From NCBI RefSeq assembly GCF_039536325.1, contig NZ_BAAAYO010000010.1, positions 868,001-932,000 on the forward strand: 64,000 bases of DNA, given 5' to 3'. The notes beneath the pieces were generated by a model. The model did no database searches and was not told the DNA's origin. It worked only from the letters and a program-made list of their open reading frames with translations. The translations under genes and the position numbers were made by a program. Position 1 is the first letter of the stretch; each line of letters opens with the position of its first letter. Of this stretch, positions 1-9,802 are shown piece by piece. The DNA is from Paenibacillus_AB hodogayensis. Lineage in GTDB: Bacteria > Bacillota > Bacilli > Paenibacillales > NBRC-103111.

Positions 1-3000
1 CTTGTTCGATTGCGCTAATATACCGTTGGCCTTTGTACGGCTCGATGACGGAGGTAAACAGGCTGTCGAGATTTTGTCCCGAACGGCGGGCGATCATATA
101 CCGCAGCTCGGGCGGATTGCCGGGCTTGTTCCTCGGCGGCACGCCGTCGGCCAATGCCACCTCGTCCGTGGCCCCGAGCATCGTCAGACGCAGATGAATG
201 TCCGTGTTCGCCCGCGCGCCTTGGCCGAGCACATTCCACGTATCGCGCACGTTCCAGTCCACGCTGAACGGCCCGACCGCACCGCTCGTACGCTCCACGT
301 TTTTCAACCAATGGAAGCCGCTGCCCATGTAGCCTGCCCCGGCCACGTCGTCTGCGCGCTCGCCGAAGGCGACGCCCGGTCCCGCATAGGTGCCGGTCGG
401 CTGCGCCGTCAGCGTCAGTCCCTCGGTCGTAACCGTTCCTTCGGCGCTGTGAAAGCTGTAATGGTGGTCGGTTCCGCCTTTCACATGGAAAAAGTCCACC
501 GTGTACGATTGATCGTCGTCCACGCGAATCATCGCCGTCGTACGGCGGTACGTTTCCGTCTGCGGATAAACGCGCGGCGCTCCGATTTCTGTCCATTTCA
601 CGCGGTCGGTCTCGTCGAATTGGACGGGAATGCCCACGAACTGGCTGTTCTGCTTCCGCTTGTTCACGACGACCGTATTGTGGCTGATCGTATTGGTCAC
701 CCACTGCGCCCGGTGCATATCGACCGAGTCGGCGAATTCGGGGTAGCCCAGATCAGGGGCAAGGTCGAGCCCGTATGCATGCAGGCCGAGGTTCAACGTA
801 TCGCGATGGCCATGGCCTGAACTGCGGCCGTAGTACATCCACGTGTCGCGCAGCGTATTGCGCTGCTTCTCCACCCGCTCCAACTCGTCCGCCGTGAGCA
901 GACGCAGCGAGGTAACGCCCATCTTGAAATTGCTCGCCGTCGGCGACTTGCCTTCGTTCTCGAACCGGATCGTATGGCTGCCGGCTGCCAAAGCGAGCTC
1001 GGCCAGCGTTTCCTCGTCCTTGGACGAGCCGAAAAAGTCGATCCGCTTCACGAACACTCCGTCGATATAGACGTTATATATACCGTATGAGGCGGCGCGG
1101 AAAGGCTTGAGCCGAACGAAATACGTTCCCGGCTTCTCGACCTCGAAGGCGAACGCGATGCGCTGTCCGGCCGTCGTTGCCTCAAGCTGGACCGTTCCCG
1201 ACGCTTCGTACGTATTGTAGGCCGTCGTCGCCTCCGTTACGCCAAGCTGCGGAAAGCCGTAGCCGATGCCGTACTTCGTCTTGTCGTTCTCCCCGTCACG
1301 CAAGGCCGAAAAGCCGTAGCCCGTCAAATTGACGCTCTTCTGAACGAGCGGCCCCTTCTCGTCGATAACCGCACGGATGCCGGCCGCCACCGAACCGGGA
1401 TCTTCGGAGAAAATGTCGCCATGAATGCCGTCGGTCGTATCGTTGTTCAGAAAGTAAGCCATCTGCGCAAAGATCGGGTCTCCGTAAATTTCGAACGCCC
1501 GGATCGCCTGCGCTTTGTCGAGGCCGGTCAAGGACGGATTGCCCGTCGAATCCGAATCCCCGATCGACGGGACGTAGCGCTCGGACAGAAGCAGCGGGTA
1601 CATCGAATCGAACATGCTGCGGAATTTGATGTTCTGATACAGGTCGGCCATCGGGTATTTGTCGTAGCCGTACAAAATGTCGGCTGCCTGAATGAAATTG
1701 CCGAGCCAAAGCCGGTTGTAGCCCGGCGCGGCTTCATTGCCGTGCCCGTCCCGATCCACGTCGTTCACGAGAGAGGTCAGCACGTTGCCGCCCGTCACGC
1801 GCCACGGATTGGATACCAGCCCGCCGGAGCGGTTGTTAAAATCGAGCCATTCGCCGATTTCCGGCATCGTGTCGAGCACGACGGCCGCCATAGCCAGCGC
1901 GCTCTGATGCATGCCCACGTTGCCCCGGATCTGGCTTTTCTTCACGCCCGGGTACACCTGGCGCAGGATGCCGTCCTCGATATTGCGGCGAATGCCGGTC
2001 GCCGAGTCTTTGCGCGACAGCTTGTACTGGCTGCCCTTGGCGCTAAGAAACGCGATCGTCTGCGCATCGTCCGTCGCCGGGAAAAAAGCGTCGTAGGCGC
2101 TGACGAACGCCTTGACGGTGCTAGTCTCCCAAATCGAGCCGATCGCCTTGCCCGTCCCCGTGCCGCCGGCGGATTGCAAGAATATCTTCGGATCGAACAC
2201 CGACGTGTCCAGCTCGGGATATACGTCCGCCACCCGGTCCAGCAAAATTAGCCCCGCCCGTGCATACTTGACGTCACCGGTGTACAGGTACGCGTCGCGC
2301 AGTGTCGTAATGGCGTTCGTTATGAATCCGCTCGTATGCCACAAAAACCAGTGGGCATAGTAGGCGACGAACGTATAGGTGTCTCCGTTGCCGTCCACCC
2401 AGCCGTATCCGTCGTCCACGCCCCACGTCGGGCCTTTTTCCGGGTAGAGCGTGTTGACGAGCAGGCTGCGGTCGGCCAGCTCCGGTCGGAACGTGCCATG
2501 CTTATCGAGACCGCTGGCGTAATACGCGCCGAAGTCGTTGGTCGGAAACTTGTAGCCGCTGCTCGGGTCTACTATCTTCCACGGCTCGTTAATAGGATCC
2601 GCCGTATAAGGATAGTTTCCGTACTTGTCGATCTCCTTGCCGGTCACGGGACTGCCCTTCGCCTGGTTGACGCCATAGCTGCGGGGGATGGACTGCGGCG
2701 CGACCAGATTCCATAAAAAGTCGGGATCGAGGTTGACGTAAACGTCCGCAGCCGTTATGGCCGCGCTGCGCACGGAAGCCGCCCAATCGTACCCGCTCGC
2801 GTTTTGACGCGCATTGGCGACCTTTTGCGGCGTATAATACGTACTGCGCGTCTTGTCGCTGGTCAATGCCGTAACCGTCACCGGCACCGCCGCGTTCAGC
2901 GTGACGCCGCCTGTCGCAACGGTCGCCTTCAGCTCCGCGATGCCGGGCCGCACGCCGCGATACGCCCCGGTTGCGGCATCCACGGCGAGCGTCTGTTCAT

Positions 3001-4249
3001 CCGAGCTGGCGTAAACGATATGCGCGCCGGTCAACGCCGCCTCCGTCCCGTCCCCGTACAGCCCGGTCAGCTTCGGTTCCCCGTATTGGCTGACCGTCAC
3101 GGTCAAAGGCGCCGCCTCCAGCTTGAGCGAAGAAGGCTTCCTGACGCCGACGGTCACGTTGCGGTAACCTTCGACCGTCGCGCCGTTCCAGGTCGCGACC
3201 GCCCGCAGCACGGTCTCGCCGAAGGCCAGACCCTTTAATGTTCCTTGCGGCGATACGGCGGCCACCGATGGATCGTCCACCCGATATTCGGCGGCAGCCG
3301 AAGGCAGCTCGACGGTCGTCTGGTCCGCAAGCGTGCCGATCAACGCAATCTGCGATACGGCCCCGGGATACATCTCATCGGGCGACAGATCAATACGAAC
3401 TCCTTGCAGAGCAGCATTGCTCGATACCCGTATCGACGCGTCCGCTGTAGCGATGCCCCGGTTCGTCGCAGCCGTGGTCGTCACAACAGCGGTACCGACC
3501 GACAAAGCCGTAACGGTTCCCTCCGCGCTTATCGCCGCAACGGCCGGCGCACTGCTGACATAGGTAACGCCGGTAACGGTGACCGGCGTGCCATCCGACA
3601 TGGAAACATACGGCCGGATGGAGGCCGTCTCCCCGACGGTCAGTCCCGTCTTTGCCGGCGCGGCGGCAAGCAACACCTTGGGCTCTACCGGCGTCAAAAT
3701 CAGCTCGCTCGCATACATGCTGTAGTTATCCCCCACAGTCGCCGATCGGTTTCGCCCGGTAACCGTAAACGTAACAGTATGGTTTCCGGCTTCCAAATAA
3801 CGTTCGGCCAGTACGACGACCGGACCGAACCGGCTGCCCGGATCGTAAAAGTCGTACGTCCCCGCAGTTGTCCCGTCGATCGCGATTTGGCCGATGCCGG
3901 CGCTGAAATACAAATACCCTTTAAAAGAAATGCTATAAGTCCCCGTCTTGGCAACGGCAAACTGGAACGAGCGGGATTGCCCGACCGCTCTCGCTCCGAT
4001 TGCCGCGCCGTAGGCGGCGTTGCGGGTCGTCACCGGCGGCGCGGTCAAAACGCCCAGCGCGGTCAAGTTCCCCGTCCCTGAAAACGCATCCAAAAACCGG
4101 TATACGACCGGCTCGTCCGCTGTTTCGGCCGATACCTTCGTCGGCGGAAGCAGCCCGATCAGCAGCACGAACGACACAATCGCGCTGATCCACGGGACAA
4201 AACGCCTATCCCGGCAAACCTGATGAACGGACAATCGTCTGGAACTCAA
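1..4249 (-). CDS. Secreted heparinase II/III-like protein with Big2-like domains (C-terminus outside window)
   Basis: Open reading frame of 1416 codons running off the left edge, so the C-terminus is missing. A TTG start follows AAGGAG by 8 bases. A signal peptide (about residues 1-42, hydrophobic core then VSA-ET) is followed by a beta-sandwich domain (about 45-190). Then come two or three Ig-like Big2-type repeats (about 195-480, with phrases such as SAEGTVTALSVGTAVV) and an alpha-helical toroid region (about 490-900). A second carbohydrate-binding-like module lies near 1010-1110. From about 1140 there is the heparinase II/III motif region GHGHRDTLNLGL with SHNTVVVN, where His and Tyr residues usually act in beta-elimination of uronic polysaccharides. 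Probably an extracellular polysaccharide lyase; substrate cannot be read from sequence. Divergent from an AraC regulator. Confidence 0.75.
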   Translation of the reverse strand, partial: MSSRRLSVHQVCRDRRFVPWISAIVSFVLLIGLLPPTKVSAETADEPVVYRFLDAFSGTGNLTALGVLTAPPVTTRNAAYGAAIGARAVGQSRSFQFAVAKTGTYSISFKGYLYFSAGIGQIAIDGTTAGTYDFYDPGSRFGPVVVLAERYLEAGNHTVTFTVTGRNRSATVGDNYSMYASELILTPVEPKVLLAAAPAKTGLTVGETASIRPYVSMSDGTPVTVTGVTYVSSAPAVAAISAEGTVTALSVGTAVVTTTAATNRGIATADASIRVSSNAALQGVRIDLSPDEMYPGAVSQIALIGTLADQTTVELPSAAAEYRVDDPSVAAVSPQGTLKGLAFGETVLRAVATWNGATVEGYRNVTVGVRKPSSLKLEAAPLTVTVSQYGEPKLTGLYGDGTEAALTGAHIVYASSDEQTLAVDAATGAYRGVRPGIAELKATVATGGVTLNAAVPVTVTALTSDKTRSTYYTPQKVANARQNASGYDWAASVRSAAITAADVYVNLDPDFLWNLVAPQSIPRSYGVNQAKGSPVTGKEIDKYGNYPYTADPINEPWKIVDPSSGYKFPTNDFGAYYASGLDKHGTFRPELADRSLLVNTLYPEKGPTWGVDDGYGWVDGNGDTYTFVAYYAHWFLWHTSGFITNAITTLRDAYLYTGDVKYARAGLILLDRVADVYPELDTSVFDPKIFLQSAGGTGTGKAIGSIWETSTVKAFVSAYDAFFPATDDAQTIAFLSAKGSQYKLSRKDSATGIRRNIEDGILRQVYPGVKKSQIRGNVGMHQSALAMAAVVLDTMPEIGEWLDFNNRSGGLVSNPWRVTGGNVLTSLVNDVDRDGHGNEAAPGYNRLWLGNFIQAADILYGYDKYPMADLYQNIKFRSMFDSMYPLLLSERYVPSIGDSDSTGNPSLTGLDKAQAIRAFEIYGDPIFAQMAYFLNNDTTDGIHGDIFSEDPGSVAAGIRAVIDEKGPLVQKSVNLTGYGFSALRDGENDKTKYGIGYGFPQLGVTEATTAYNTYEASGTVQLEATTAGQRIAFAFEVEKPGTYFVRLKPFRAASYGIYNVYIDGVFVKRIDFFGSSKDEETLAELALAAGSHTIRFENEGKSPTASNFKMGVTSLRLLTADELERVEKQRNTLRDTWMYYGRSSGHGHRDTLNLGLHAYGLDLAPDLGYPEFADSVDMHRAQWVTNTISHNTVVVNKRKQNSQFVGIPVQFDETDRVKWTEIGAPRVYPQTETYRRTTAMIRVDDDQSYTVDFFHVKGGTDHHYSFHSAEGTVTTEGLTLTAQPTGTYAGPGVAFGERADDVAGAGYMGSGFHWLKNVERTSGAVGPFSVDWNVRDTWNVLGQGARANTDIHLRLTMLGATDEVALADGVPPRNKPGNPPELRYMIARRSGQNLDSLFTSVIEPYKGQRYISAIEQ

Positions 4250-4451
4250 TCAATTCACTCCTTCTTGAGAACGGATTGGATGCAAGAACGCATCGTTTCG
4301 TCAGTATAAAGGAGTGCCGAAGGAAAGCACATGGACATTTGATACGAGAATTTGGACAAATTTGCCCTATTTTGGATTAGATTTGATCAATACAAGTATT
4401 AAACATGTTATTATTAAGTCATGCTACCATTCGTTCGTTGGGAGGTTCAGA

Positions 4452-5324
4452 ATGGACACGATGTATATGCCCGATATGGATACCGCCTTCCGGGTATACC
4501 AGACCCATCTGCGCGTGACGAAGCCTCATTGGTCGAGACCTCTGCACGATCATACGGTTTTTGAGATGAACTACTTGATCGATGGCATTCAGGACGTGCT
4601 TGTCGCCAACGATAAGATGACGATGCAGGCCGGGGACGTACTGCTTATTCCGCCTGGCGTTCCCCATCGCGTAACCGATACGAGAAACACGGAAGCGACG
4701 TATTTTGCGCTGCACTTTGATGTGGAGGACTATCCGTTCCGGGCCGCCTTGAGCAGGCATCGCTGCAGGCTGTACCGCCGGGGCTCCGAGGCGGAGCGGG
4801 TCATTCGCGATCCGCTGGTCTGCCTGATCGATACGATCCGGCAGGCGTACGACTCGAATCCGGCTCAGCCGTCCCACCGCATGAAGCTGGTTTCCCAGTT
4901 GTTTGCCGTATTTGCCGCGCTCGGGGACGCGGAGGAGCCGGTTCCTTCCGTCAACAATCCCGGAGAGGCAGGACAGCGGCTTGCCCGAAGGATGGCCGAG
5001 ATGATCGAGGAAAGCGTCCGGTCGGCCGACGGGAGAAGCGCAACCGCGGTGGAGCACAGCATCGCGCGCATATCCGAGAAGCTCGGATACAGCCCCTCCT
5101 ACTGCGCGCGTCTGTTCCGCCAAACATTCGGCCGCTCCCCGCGTCAGCACTGGACCCATGCAACGCTTCACCGCGCCCGCCTGGAGCTGCTCGATCCGGA
5201 CCAGCCGCTCGAACGGATCGCCGCGAAACTCGGCTTTCAGGACGGCGCGCATTTCAGCAAACAGTTCAAACGCTGGACCGGCTGCTCGCCGAGCGAATAT
5301 CGCCAAAACCGGCATAGCCTGTAA
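4452..5324 (+). CDS. AraC family transcriptional regulator with cupin sensor
   Basis: 290-residue regulator. The start at 4452 is chosen because GGGAGG precedes it; an upstream in-frame ATG at 4314 has no ribosome binding site. The N-terminal half is a cupin-like sugar-sensing domain (HWSRPLHDHTVFEMNYLIDG, LLIPPGVPHRV). The C-terminal about 100 residues hold the two helix-turn-helix motifs of AraC proteins (ISEKLGYSPSYCARLFRQTF and AAKLGFQDGAHFSKQFKRW). It is divergent from the large polysaccharide lyase, separated by about 200 bases, and probably controls it in response to the polysaccharide or its breakdown products. That link is inferred from position only. Confidence 0.85.
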   Translation: MDTMYMPDMDTAFRVYQTHLRVTKPHWSRPLHDHTVFEMNYLIDGIQDVLVANDKMTMQAGDVLLIPPGVPHRVTDTRNTEATYFALHFDVEDYPFRAALSRHRCRLYRRGSEAERVIRDPLVCLIDTIRQAYDSNPAQPSHRMKLVSQLFAVFAALGDAEEPVPSVNNPGEAGQRLARRMAEMIEESVRSADGRSATAVEHSIARISEKLGYSPSYCARLFRQTFGRSPRQHWTHATLHRARLELLDPDQPLERIAAKLGFQDGAHFSKQFKRWTGCSPSEYRQNRHSL

Positions 5325-5392
5325 GAACCGTTTGACCGTGCCGGACGGAGAACAGGAACAGAGCGAACGCGTCCGGCGCGACAGTCGTTTCG

Positions 5393-6058
5393 TCAGTTGC
5401 CGGCCAGCTCTTCCTCGAACGATTCGATCTGCTTGTTCGTGCCGATGATGACCATGACATCGCGTTCGTTCAACACATCGGCTGCGGCCGGAGCGATGAT
5501 GATGCCGCTGCTTTTGTTGATCGCCACGACGCTGCAGCCGTATTTGGCCCGCGGGTCGAGCTTCTGCAGCGAGACGCCGTTCAGCTTCTGCGGCACCGAC
5601 AGCTCGGCGATCGTGTATTCCTTCGACAGCTCGATATAGTCGAGCAGATTCGGGTTGGCCAATTGATGCGCCACTCGTATGCCCATATCGCGCTCGGGGT
5701 AGATGATCCGGTCTACGCCAAGCCGCTCCAGCACTTTGCCGTGCAGCTCGGTCAACGCTTTGGCCACTACCTTCTTCACGCCGAGATCCTTAAGCAGAAT
5801 GGCCGTCATGATGCTGGCCTGAATATCGTTGCCGATTGCGACAATGGCACAGTCAAAATTGCGTATCCCGATCGAGCGGAGCGTCTCTTCTTCCGTGGAA
5901 TCAGCCACGATGGCATGCGTCAGCACATCGGACATTTCCTCTACGGTCTCTTCATCGCGGTCGATGCCGAGCACCTCCAGATCCTGATTGACCAGCTCCT
6001 TCGCCAGACTGGAGCCGAACCTGCCCAGACCGATTACGGCAAATTGTTTCATTTTCAT
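5393..6058 (-). CDS. ktrA: KtrA/KtrC-type RCK subunit of potassium channel
   Basis: 221 residues, the usual length for KtrA/KtrC. The N-terminal RCK domain has the nucleotide-binding GxGxxG at residues 10-15 (GLGRFG) and an acidic residue at the end of strand 2 (GIDRDEE). The C-terminal RCK_C domain (about 135-220) is where c-di-AMP binds in characterised KtrA proteins. This cytosolic ring gates the membrane subunit, and ATP/ADP and c-di-AMP control opening. It follows ktrB by 12 bases in the same transcript, so it is under the same riboswitch. GGAG lies 9 bases before the ATG. Whether it is closer to KtrA or KtrC cannot be settled here. Confidence 0.9.
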   Translation of the reverse strand: MKMKQFAVIGLGRFGSSLAKELVNQDLEVLGIDRDEETVEEMSDVLTHAIVADSTEEETLRSIGIRNFDCAIVAIGNDIQASIMTAILLKDLGVKKVVAKALTELHGKVLERLGVDRIIYPERDMGIRVAHQLANPNLLDYIELSKEYTIAELSVPQKLNGVSLQKLDPRAKYGCSVVAINKSSGIIIAPAAADVLNERDVMVIIGTNKQIESFEEELAGN

Positions 6059-6070
6059 CGAGAAATTCTC

Positions 6071-7411
6071 CTAACCGATTATGATTTTGCCTTCCGGGTG
6101 CCGGTACAGCTCCTTGTCCGGTTTCGGCTGCAGGGCGTACGCCAGCGTGATCGGGCCGAGACGGCCGGCGAACATCGTCAGCATAATGATGCACTTTCCG
6201 ACGAGGGTCAAATCCGGCGTCAGCCCCATCGACAAGCCGACCGTGCCGAACGCCGAAGTGACCTCGAACAGAATCATCAGAAACGGATGATCCTCCGTCG
6301 TGGACAGCACCATCGCCACCACGATTACGAGGATAATCGCGAATAAGGTGAGCGTAATCGCTTTATAAATACGGTCTTTGGCCAGACGGTAATGAAACAG
6401 CACGATGTCTTCCTTGCCTCGCATCATCGCCACCATCGCTCCGATCAGCGTCGTGAACGTCGTCGTTTTGATACCGCCGCCGGTCGAGCCCGGAGACGCC
6501 CCGATAAACATCAGCATGATGATAAAAAACTGCGTCGCCTGCCGCAGCCCGGCGATATCGACCGTATTGGCCCCGGCCGTGCGCGGCGTGATCGCCTGGA
6601 AGAAGGCGGCCAGCACTTTGCCCGAGCCGTCCAGCGCGCCGAGCGTGCGCGGATTCGTATATTCGAACAGGAAAATGACGATGGCCCCGAACACAATCAG
6701 GAAAGCGGTCATGCTCAGCACGACTTTCGTATGGAGGGACAGCTTGCGCCTGTTGCGGTATTCCATCACCTCGGCCATGACGATAAACCCGATGCCGCCG
6801 AGTACGATGAGCGCCATGGCCACCGCGTTCACCAGAACGTCGTCGGCATAAGGGACTAGGCTGCGGAATTGGCCGAACAAATCGAAGCCGGCATTATTGA
6901 ACATCGATACGGCGTGGAATACGCCCAAATAAATCGCCCGCCCCGGGGAAAAATCGAACGACCAGCGAATGGCGAACAATGCGGCGGCGGTCAGCTCGAT
7001 GACCAGCGAATAGACAAGCACCTTGCGGATGAGCCGCACGATGCCTTCCATGGAGCCCTGATTCAGCGCCTCCTGCAAGATGAGCCGTTCCCGCAGCGAA
7101 ATCCGCTTGCCCAGCACGAGCGCGATCAAGGTGGACATCGTCATAAAGCCGAGACCGCCGACCTGAATAAGCGCCATAATGACCACTTGGCCGAAGACGG
7201 AAAAATAAGTGCCGGTATCGACCACGACCAAGCCGGTCACGCAGGTGGCCGATGTCGCCGTGAACAAGGCGTCCGCGAAGCGGAGTCCTTGTCCGTTCGC
7301 CGACGATATGGGCAAGGACAGCAGCACGCCGCCAAGAACAATAATGAGCGCGAATCCGATGACAAGAAATTGCGGAGGCGTGAGACGGCCCAGCAGCGAT
7401 TTTCGTTTCAA
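6071..7411 (-). CDS. ktrB: KtrB/TrkH-family potassium transporter membrane subunit
   Basis: 446 residues with about eight or more membrane segments, arranged as four repeated M-pore-M units of the Trk/Ktr/HKT superfamily. Selectivity-filter glycines are visible in TSATCVTGLVVVDTG, NNAGFDLFG, IGASPGSTGGGIKTT and SAFGTVGLSMG. It imports K+ with Na+ dependence in known homologues and is gated by the RCK subunit encoded next. The start is TTG, with GAGGAG 9 bases before it. The gene lies about 170 bases downstream of a ydaO-class riboswitch, so c-di-AMP should turn synthesis down when K+ is plentiful. Confidence 0.92.
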   Translation of the reverse strand: MKRKSLLGRLTPPQFLVIGFALIIVLGGVLLSLPISSANGQGLRFADALFTATSATCVTGLVVVDTGTYFSVFGQVVIMALIQVGGLGFMTMSTLIALVLGKRISLRERLILQEALNQGSMEGIVRLIRKVLVYSLVIELTAAALFAIRWSFDFSPGRAIYLGVFHAVSMFNNAGFDLFGQFRSLVPYADDVLVNAVAMALIVLGGIGFIVMAEVMEYRNRRKLSLHTKVVLSMTAFLIVFGAIVIFLFEYTNPRTLGALDGSGKVLAAFFQAITPRTAGANTVDIAGLRQATQFFIIMLMFIGASPGSTGGGIKTTTFTTLIGAMVAMMRGKEDIVLFHYRLAKDRIYKAITLTLFAIILVIVVAMVLSTTEDHPFLMILFEVTSAFGTVGLSMGLTPDLTLVGKCIIMLTMFAGRLGPITLAYALQPKPDKELYRHPEGKIIIG

Positions 7412-7577
7412 GGGCGATTTCTCCTCGTCGGATGATGGGAACAGGCAGCGGGCGTCACAATCGGCGTCCTGCTGCGGCGACTCCGTTTCGCCGAACGAGC
7501 GGAGCGAAAGCGCGCCGGAGGGTCGCGTTTTTTTATGGGAACAACAAAAAAAGACACTGGAATCCCAATGCCGTTGG

Positions 7578-7725
7578 CGGTGTGGTTTCCTGACTGGAGC
7601 CTACGAGGTTAGCTGACGGATTCGGGTCGTTAGGCACCCTATTCGCGGCGGCGACGGCCACCGGCGAAATTCACCCCTACAAAAAATGGTTCCCCCGTTT
7701 TCATAAAGAAATTCGGCTCGATATG
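7578..7725 (-). promoter_or_regulatory. ydaO/yuaA-class c-di-AMP riboswitch upstream of ktrB
   Basis: Read on the minus strand, the leader has the conserved blocks of this class in order: CGGGGGAACC (7688-7697), GGGGTGAATTTCGCC (7663-7677), AGGGTGCCTAACGACCCG (from 7640) and CGTCAGCTAACCTCGTAGGC (7599-7618). These match my memory of the consensus closely. The class binds c-di-AMP and switches off K+ import genes. A hairpin with ACAC/GTGT base pairing and a U-run (7546-7552) downstream could be the terminator of the expression platform. Ends are approximate. Confidence 0.9.
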
Positions 7726-7747
7726 GTGGTTTGTAGCTGACGAAGTG

Positions 7748-7776
7748 ATTATAATCCCGCAGCGTTCAGAGCACAA
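7748..7776 (-). promoter_or_regulatory. Sigma-A-type promoter of riboswitch-ktrBA transcript
   Basis: Read on the minus strand: -35 TTGTGC (7771-7776), 17-base spacer and a perfect -10 TATAAT (7748-7753). Transcription would start near 7741, just before the riboswitch aptamer, so promoter and aptamer fit together. Confidence 0.75.
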
Positions 7777-7976
7777 AGCCGCAATTTCAGGATAATCGCT
7801 GTAAAAACAGGAGATCGGGCAAATTAAGCGCGCTGTCGGGCCATTTTCGTTGTCCCGTATACGCATTGCTCCGTTTCCCGGCGTAAAGCCCGTTTCGGAG
7901 GAGCGTTCGGGGGCCGCGGGCAAAGTGGCAATTGCCCATAAAGTGTGATACGGTAGAAAAAAAGAGGGGGGCTGGC

Positions 7977-9590
7977 ATGCGACGCTCGCAATCTTCCTTG
8001 CTCGGGACTTTGGCCATTATCGGAATTTTGCTGTTTATCGCTACGAACGTCTGGCCGTCCTTGTCCGGAGCGAAGGATAAAGCCGTTATCAACGAGACGC
8101 GCCCCGCCGTCACGAAGCATGCCGCCATCTCCGCAGCCGAAGACTACACGGCCCGCCTGAACGGCAACACCAAGGTCCGCGGGACGATAGCCATCTACCA
8201 GTCCGACAAGCTGCTAAGCGGCTATGTGCAAAAAAACGGCCTGGTGCACGGCTATAAGGACCATTTTGCCGAAAACGTACCGATCGATTTCTATCGGGTC
8301 GAGCTTGCCGCCGAAGGCAAAACCGTTTACAAGGTCGACGTCAATATGACGAACGGCTCCGTGCTCGGCTGGCAAAAGCGCAGCAGCGGCAGCGCGCCTT
8401 CCGTACGCGATGGCCGCCTCATCGCGGAGACGTACTTGCAGCAAGCGGGCATTCCGCTTGAAGGGCTGCAAATGCTCATTCCGAACACTACGAAGCCGTA
8501 CCAATTCGCTTTCGAGCACCGCGGCGTGAAGCTCGGCGAGGCGAAGCTGCGGGAGATCGTGGAAATCCGGGACGGCGAGGTGACGGCTTATCGCAAAGAG
8601 CTGCTGGTGCCGAAAAGCCACACCGACTGGGTCGGAAAGCAGGACCGGGCCGCTTCGACGATGACCCGGTGGAATATGATCGTTTCGGTCATCATGGGCA
8701 TGGCGGCGATCGCGCTGATGATCACGAGGCGCAAGCAGATCGCTTTCGTCCGCGGTCTTTGGCTGACTTTCACGTTTCTGGTGCTGTATTGGATCAATAA
8801 TTGGAATATGCTGCCGGCGTTCAAATCGCTGGAGACGGACACGATCGATCCGTTTCTGGCAAGCGATACGACGGGCGGTATGATGATCTTGATGAATATC
8901 GTCGTGGCGGTGATGGGCGCCGTCGGCTACTTTTCCTTGGCGGCCGGTCAGCCCCTCTGGCAGGATCGCGGCTTGCATCTGTGGCCGAGATGGCGAGAGG
9001 ACGGATTCGGCGAGGACGTACTCGCCGGAATGAAGCGCGGCTACTTGCTGGCCTGCTTCCTGCTTGGCTTGCAGTCGCTGCTGTTCTTCATCGCCGAGCA
9101 GCGGTTCGACATGTGGGCGGTCAACGATCCGTCCGGGTCGATGTATAACCTGCTCAAACCCGAGCTATTTCCGCTAATGGCATGGACGGCGGCTATCTCC
9201 GAGGAAGCGATATACCGGTTTTTCGGCATCGCGCTGTTCCGCAGGCTGCTGCCGAGCACGTTTTTGGCCGTCCTCGTGCCGAGTATGATCTGGGCGTTCA
9301 GTCATACGCAATATCCGATCTACCCGGTGTATACCCGGTTTATCGAGGTGACCGTGCTCGGCGTCGTATTCGGCTACGCCTTCCTGAAATTCGGCTTCGC
9401 CACCGTCCTGTTCGCGCACGCCATCATGGACAGCCTGCTGATGAGCCTTTCCTTGATGAACATGGGCGGATTCGACGATGTCGCGCTCGGCTTGTTCTAC
9501 ATCATCCTGCCCGCCATCGTCGCGTGGACGATCTGGCGGCTGCACCGCAACTTCCGGGGGAGACGAAGTATCCATGCGCCGCCGGGCTGA
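7977..9590 (+). CDS. CPBP-family intramembrane metalloprotease (Abi/CAAX-like)
   Basis: 537 residues. The ATG at 7977 is chosen because AGAGGGGGG precedes it. One N-terminal membrane segment is followed by a soluble region of about 200 residues on the other side of the membrane. Several membrane segments then contain the CPBP signature: SEEAIYRFFG (about residues 407-416, the EExxxR motif), then FSHTQYP and FAHAIMD, supplying the metal-binding and catalytic Glu/His residues. The family cleaves or processes substrates inside the membrane. It is divergent from ktrBA and ends at a bidirectional terminator. Substrate unknown. Confidence 0.8.
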   Translation: MRRSQSSLLGTLAIIGILLFIATNVWPSLSGAKDKAVINETRPAVTKHAAISAAEDYTARLNGNTKVRGTIAIYQSDKLLSGYVQKNGLVHGYKDHFAENVPIDFYRVELAAEGKTVYKVDVNMTNGSVLGWQKRSSGSAPSVRDGRLIAETYLQQAGIPLEGLQMLIPNTTKPYQFAFEHRGVKLGEAKLREIVEIRDGEVTAYRKELLVPKSHTDWVGKQDRAASTMTRWNMIVSVIMGMAAIALMITRRKQIAFVRGLWLTFTFLVLYWINNWNMLPAFKSLETDTIDPFLASDTTGGMMILMNIVVAVMGAVGYFSLAAGQPLWQDRGLHLWPRWREDGFGEDVLAGMKRGYLLACFLLGLQSLLFFIAEQRFDMWAVNDPSGSMYNLLKPELFPLMAWTAAISEEAIYRFFGIALFRRLLPSTFLAVLVPSMIWAFSHTQYPIYPVYTRFIEVTVLGVVFGYAFLKFGFATVLFAHAIMDSLLMSLSLMNMGGFDDVALGLFYIILPAIVAWTIWRLHRNFRGRRSIHAPPG

Positions 9591-9663
9591 CCGATAACGC
9601 CCGTACCGTGACCATGGCGGCTTTGCGGCTAATAAACCTGTCGGGTCAACCTATTCTTAAAAC

Positions 9664-9706
9664 AAAAAACCAGTCCAGACACAAGGAGTGTCAGACTGGT
9701 TTTTTG
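9664..9706. terminator. Bidirectional terminator between CPBP protease and uvrC
   Basis: Hairpin with arms ACCAGTC/GACTGGT and GACAC/GTGTC around a short loop, with an A-run on the left and a T-run on the right. It can end both convergent genes. Confidence 0.85.
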
Positions 9707-9802
9707 CTTTTATCCGAGCGCTGGCCTCGAAGAACGCGCCGAAAAGCCCGGGAGCTACATCCTGCCCCGGGCCAATCGTTCTGTTTCCATTTCATGGGGC
9801 AA

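Noticed and set aside
5325..5392. GCCGGACG/CGTCCGGC hairpin after the AraC gene as a terminator
   Set aside because: No T-run follows on either strand.
7501..7540. Plus-strand terminator before ATGGGA (CGCG arms and seven T)
   Set aside because: The stem is only four base pairs and no plus-strand gene lies upstream.
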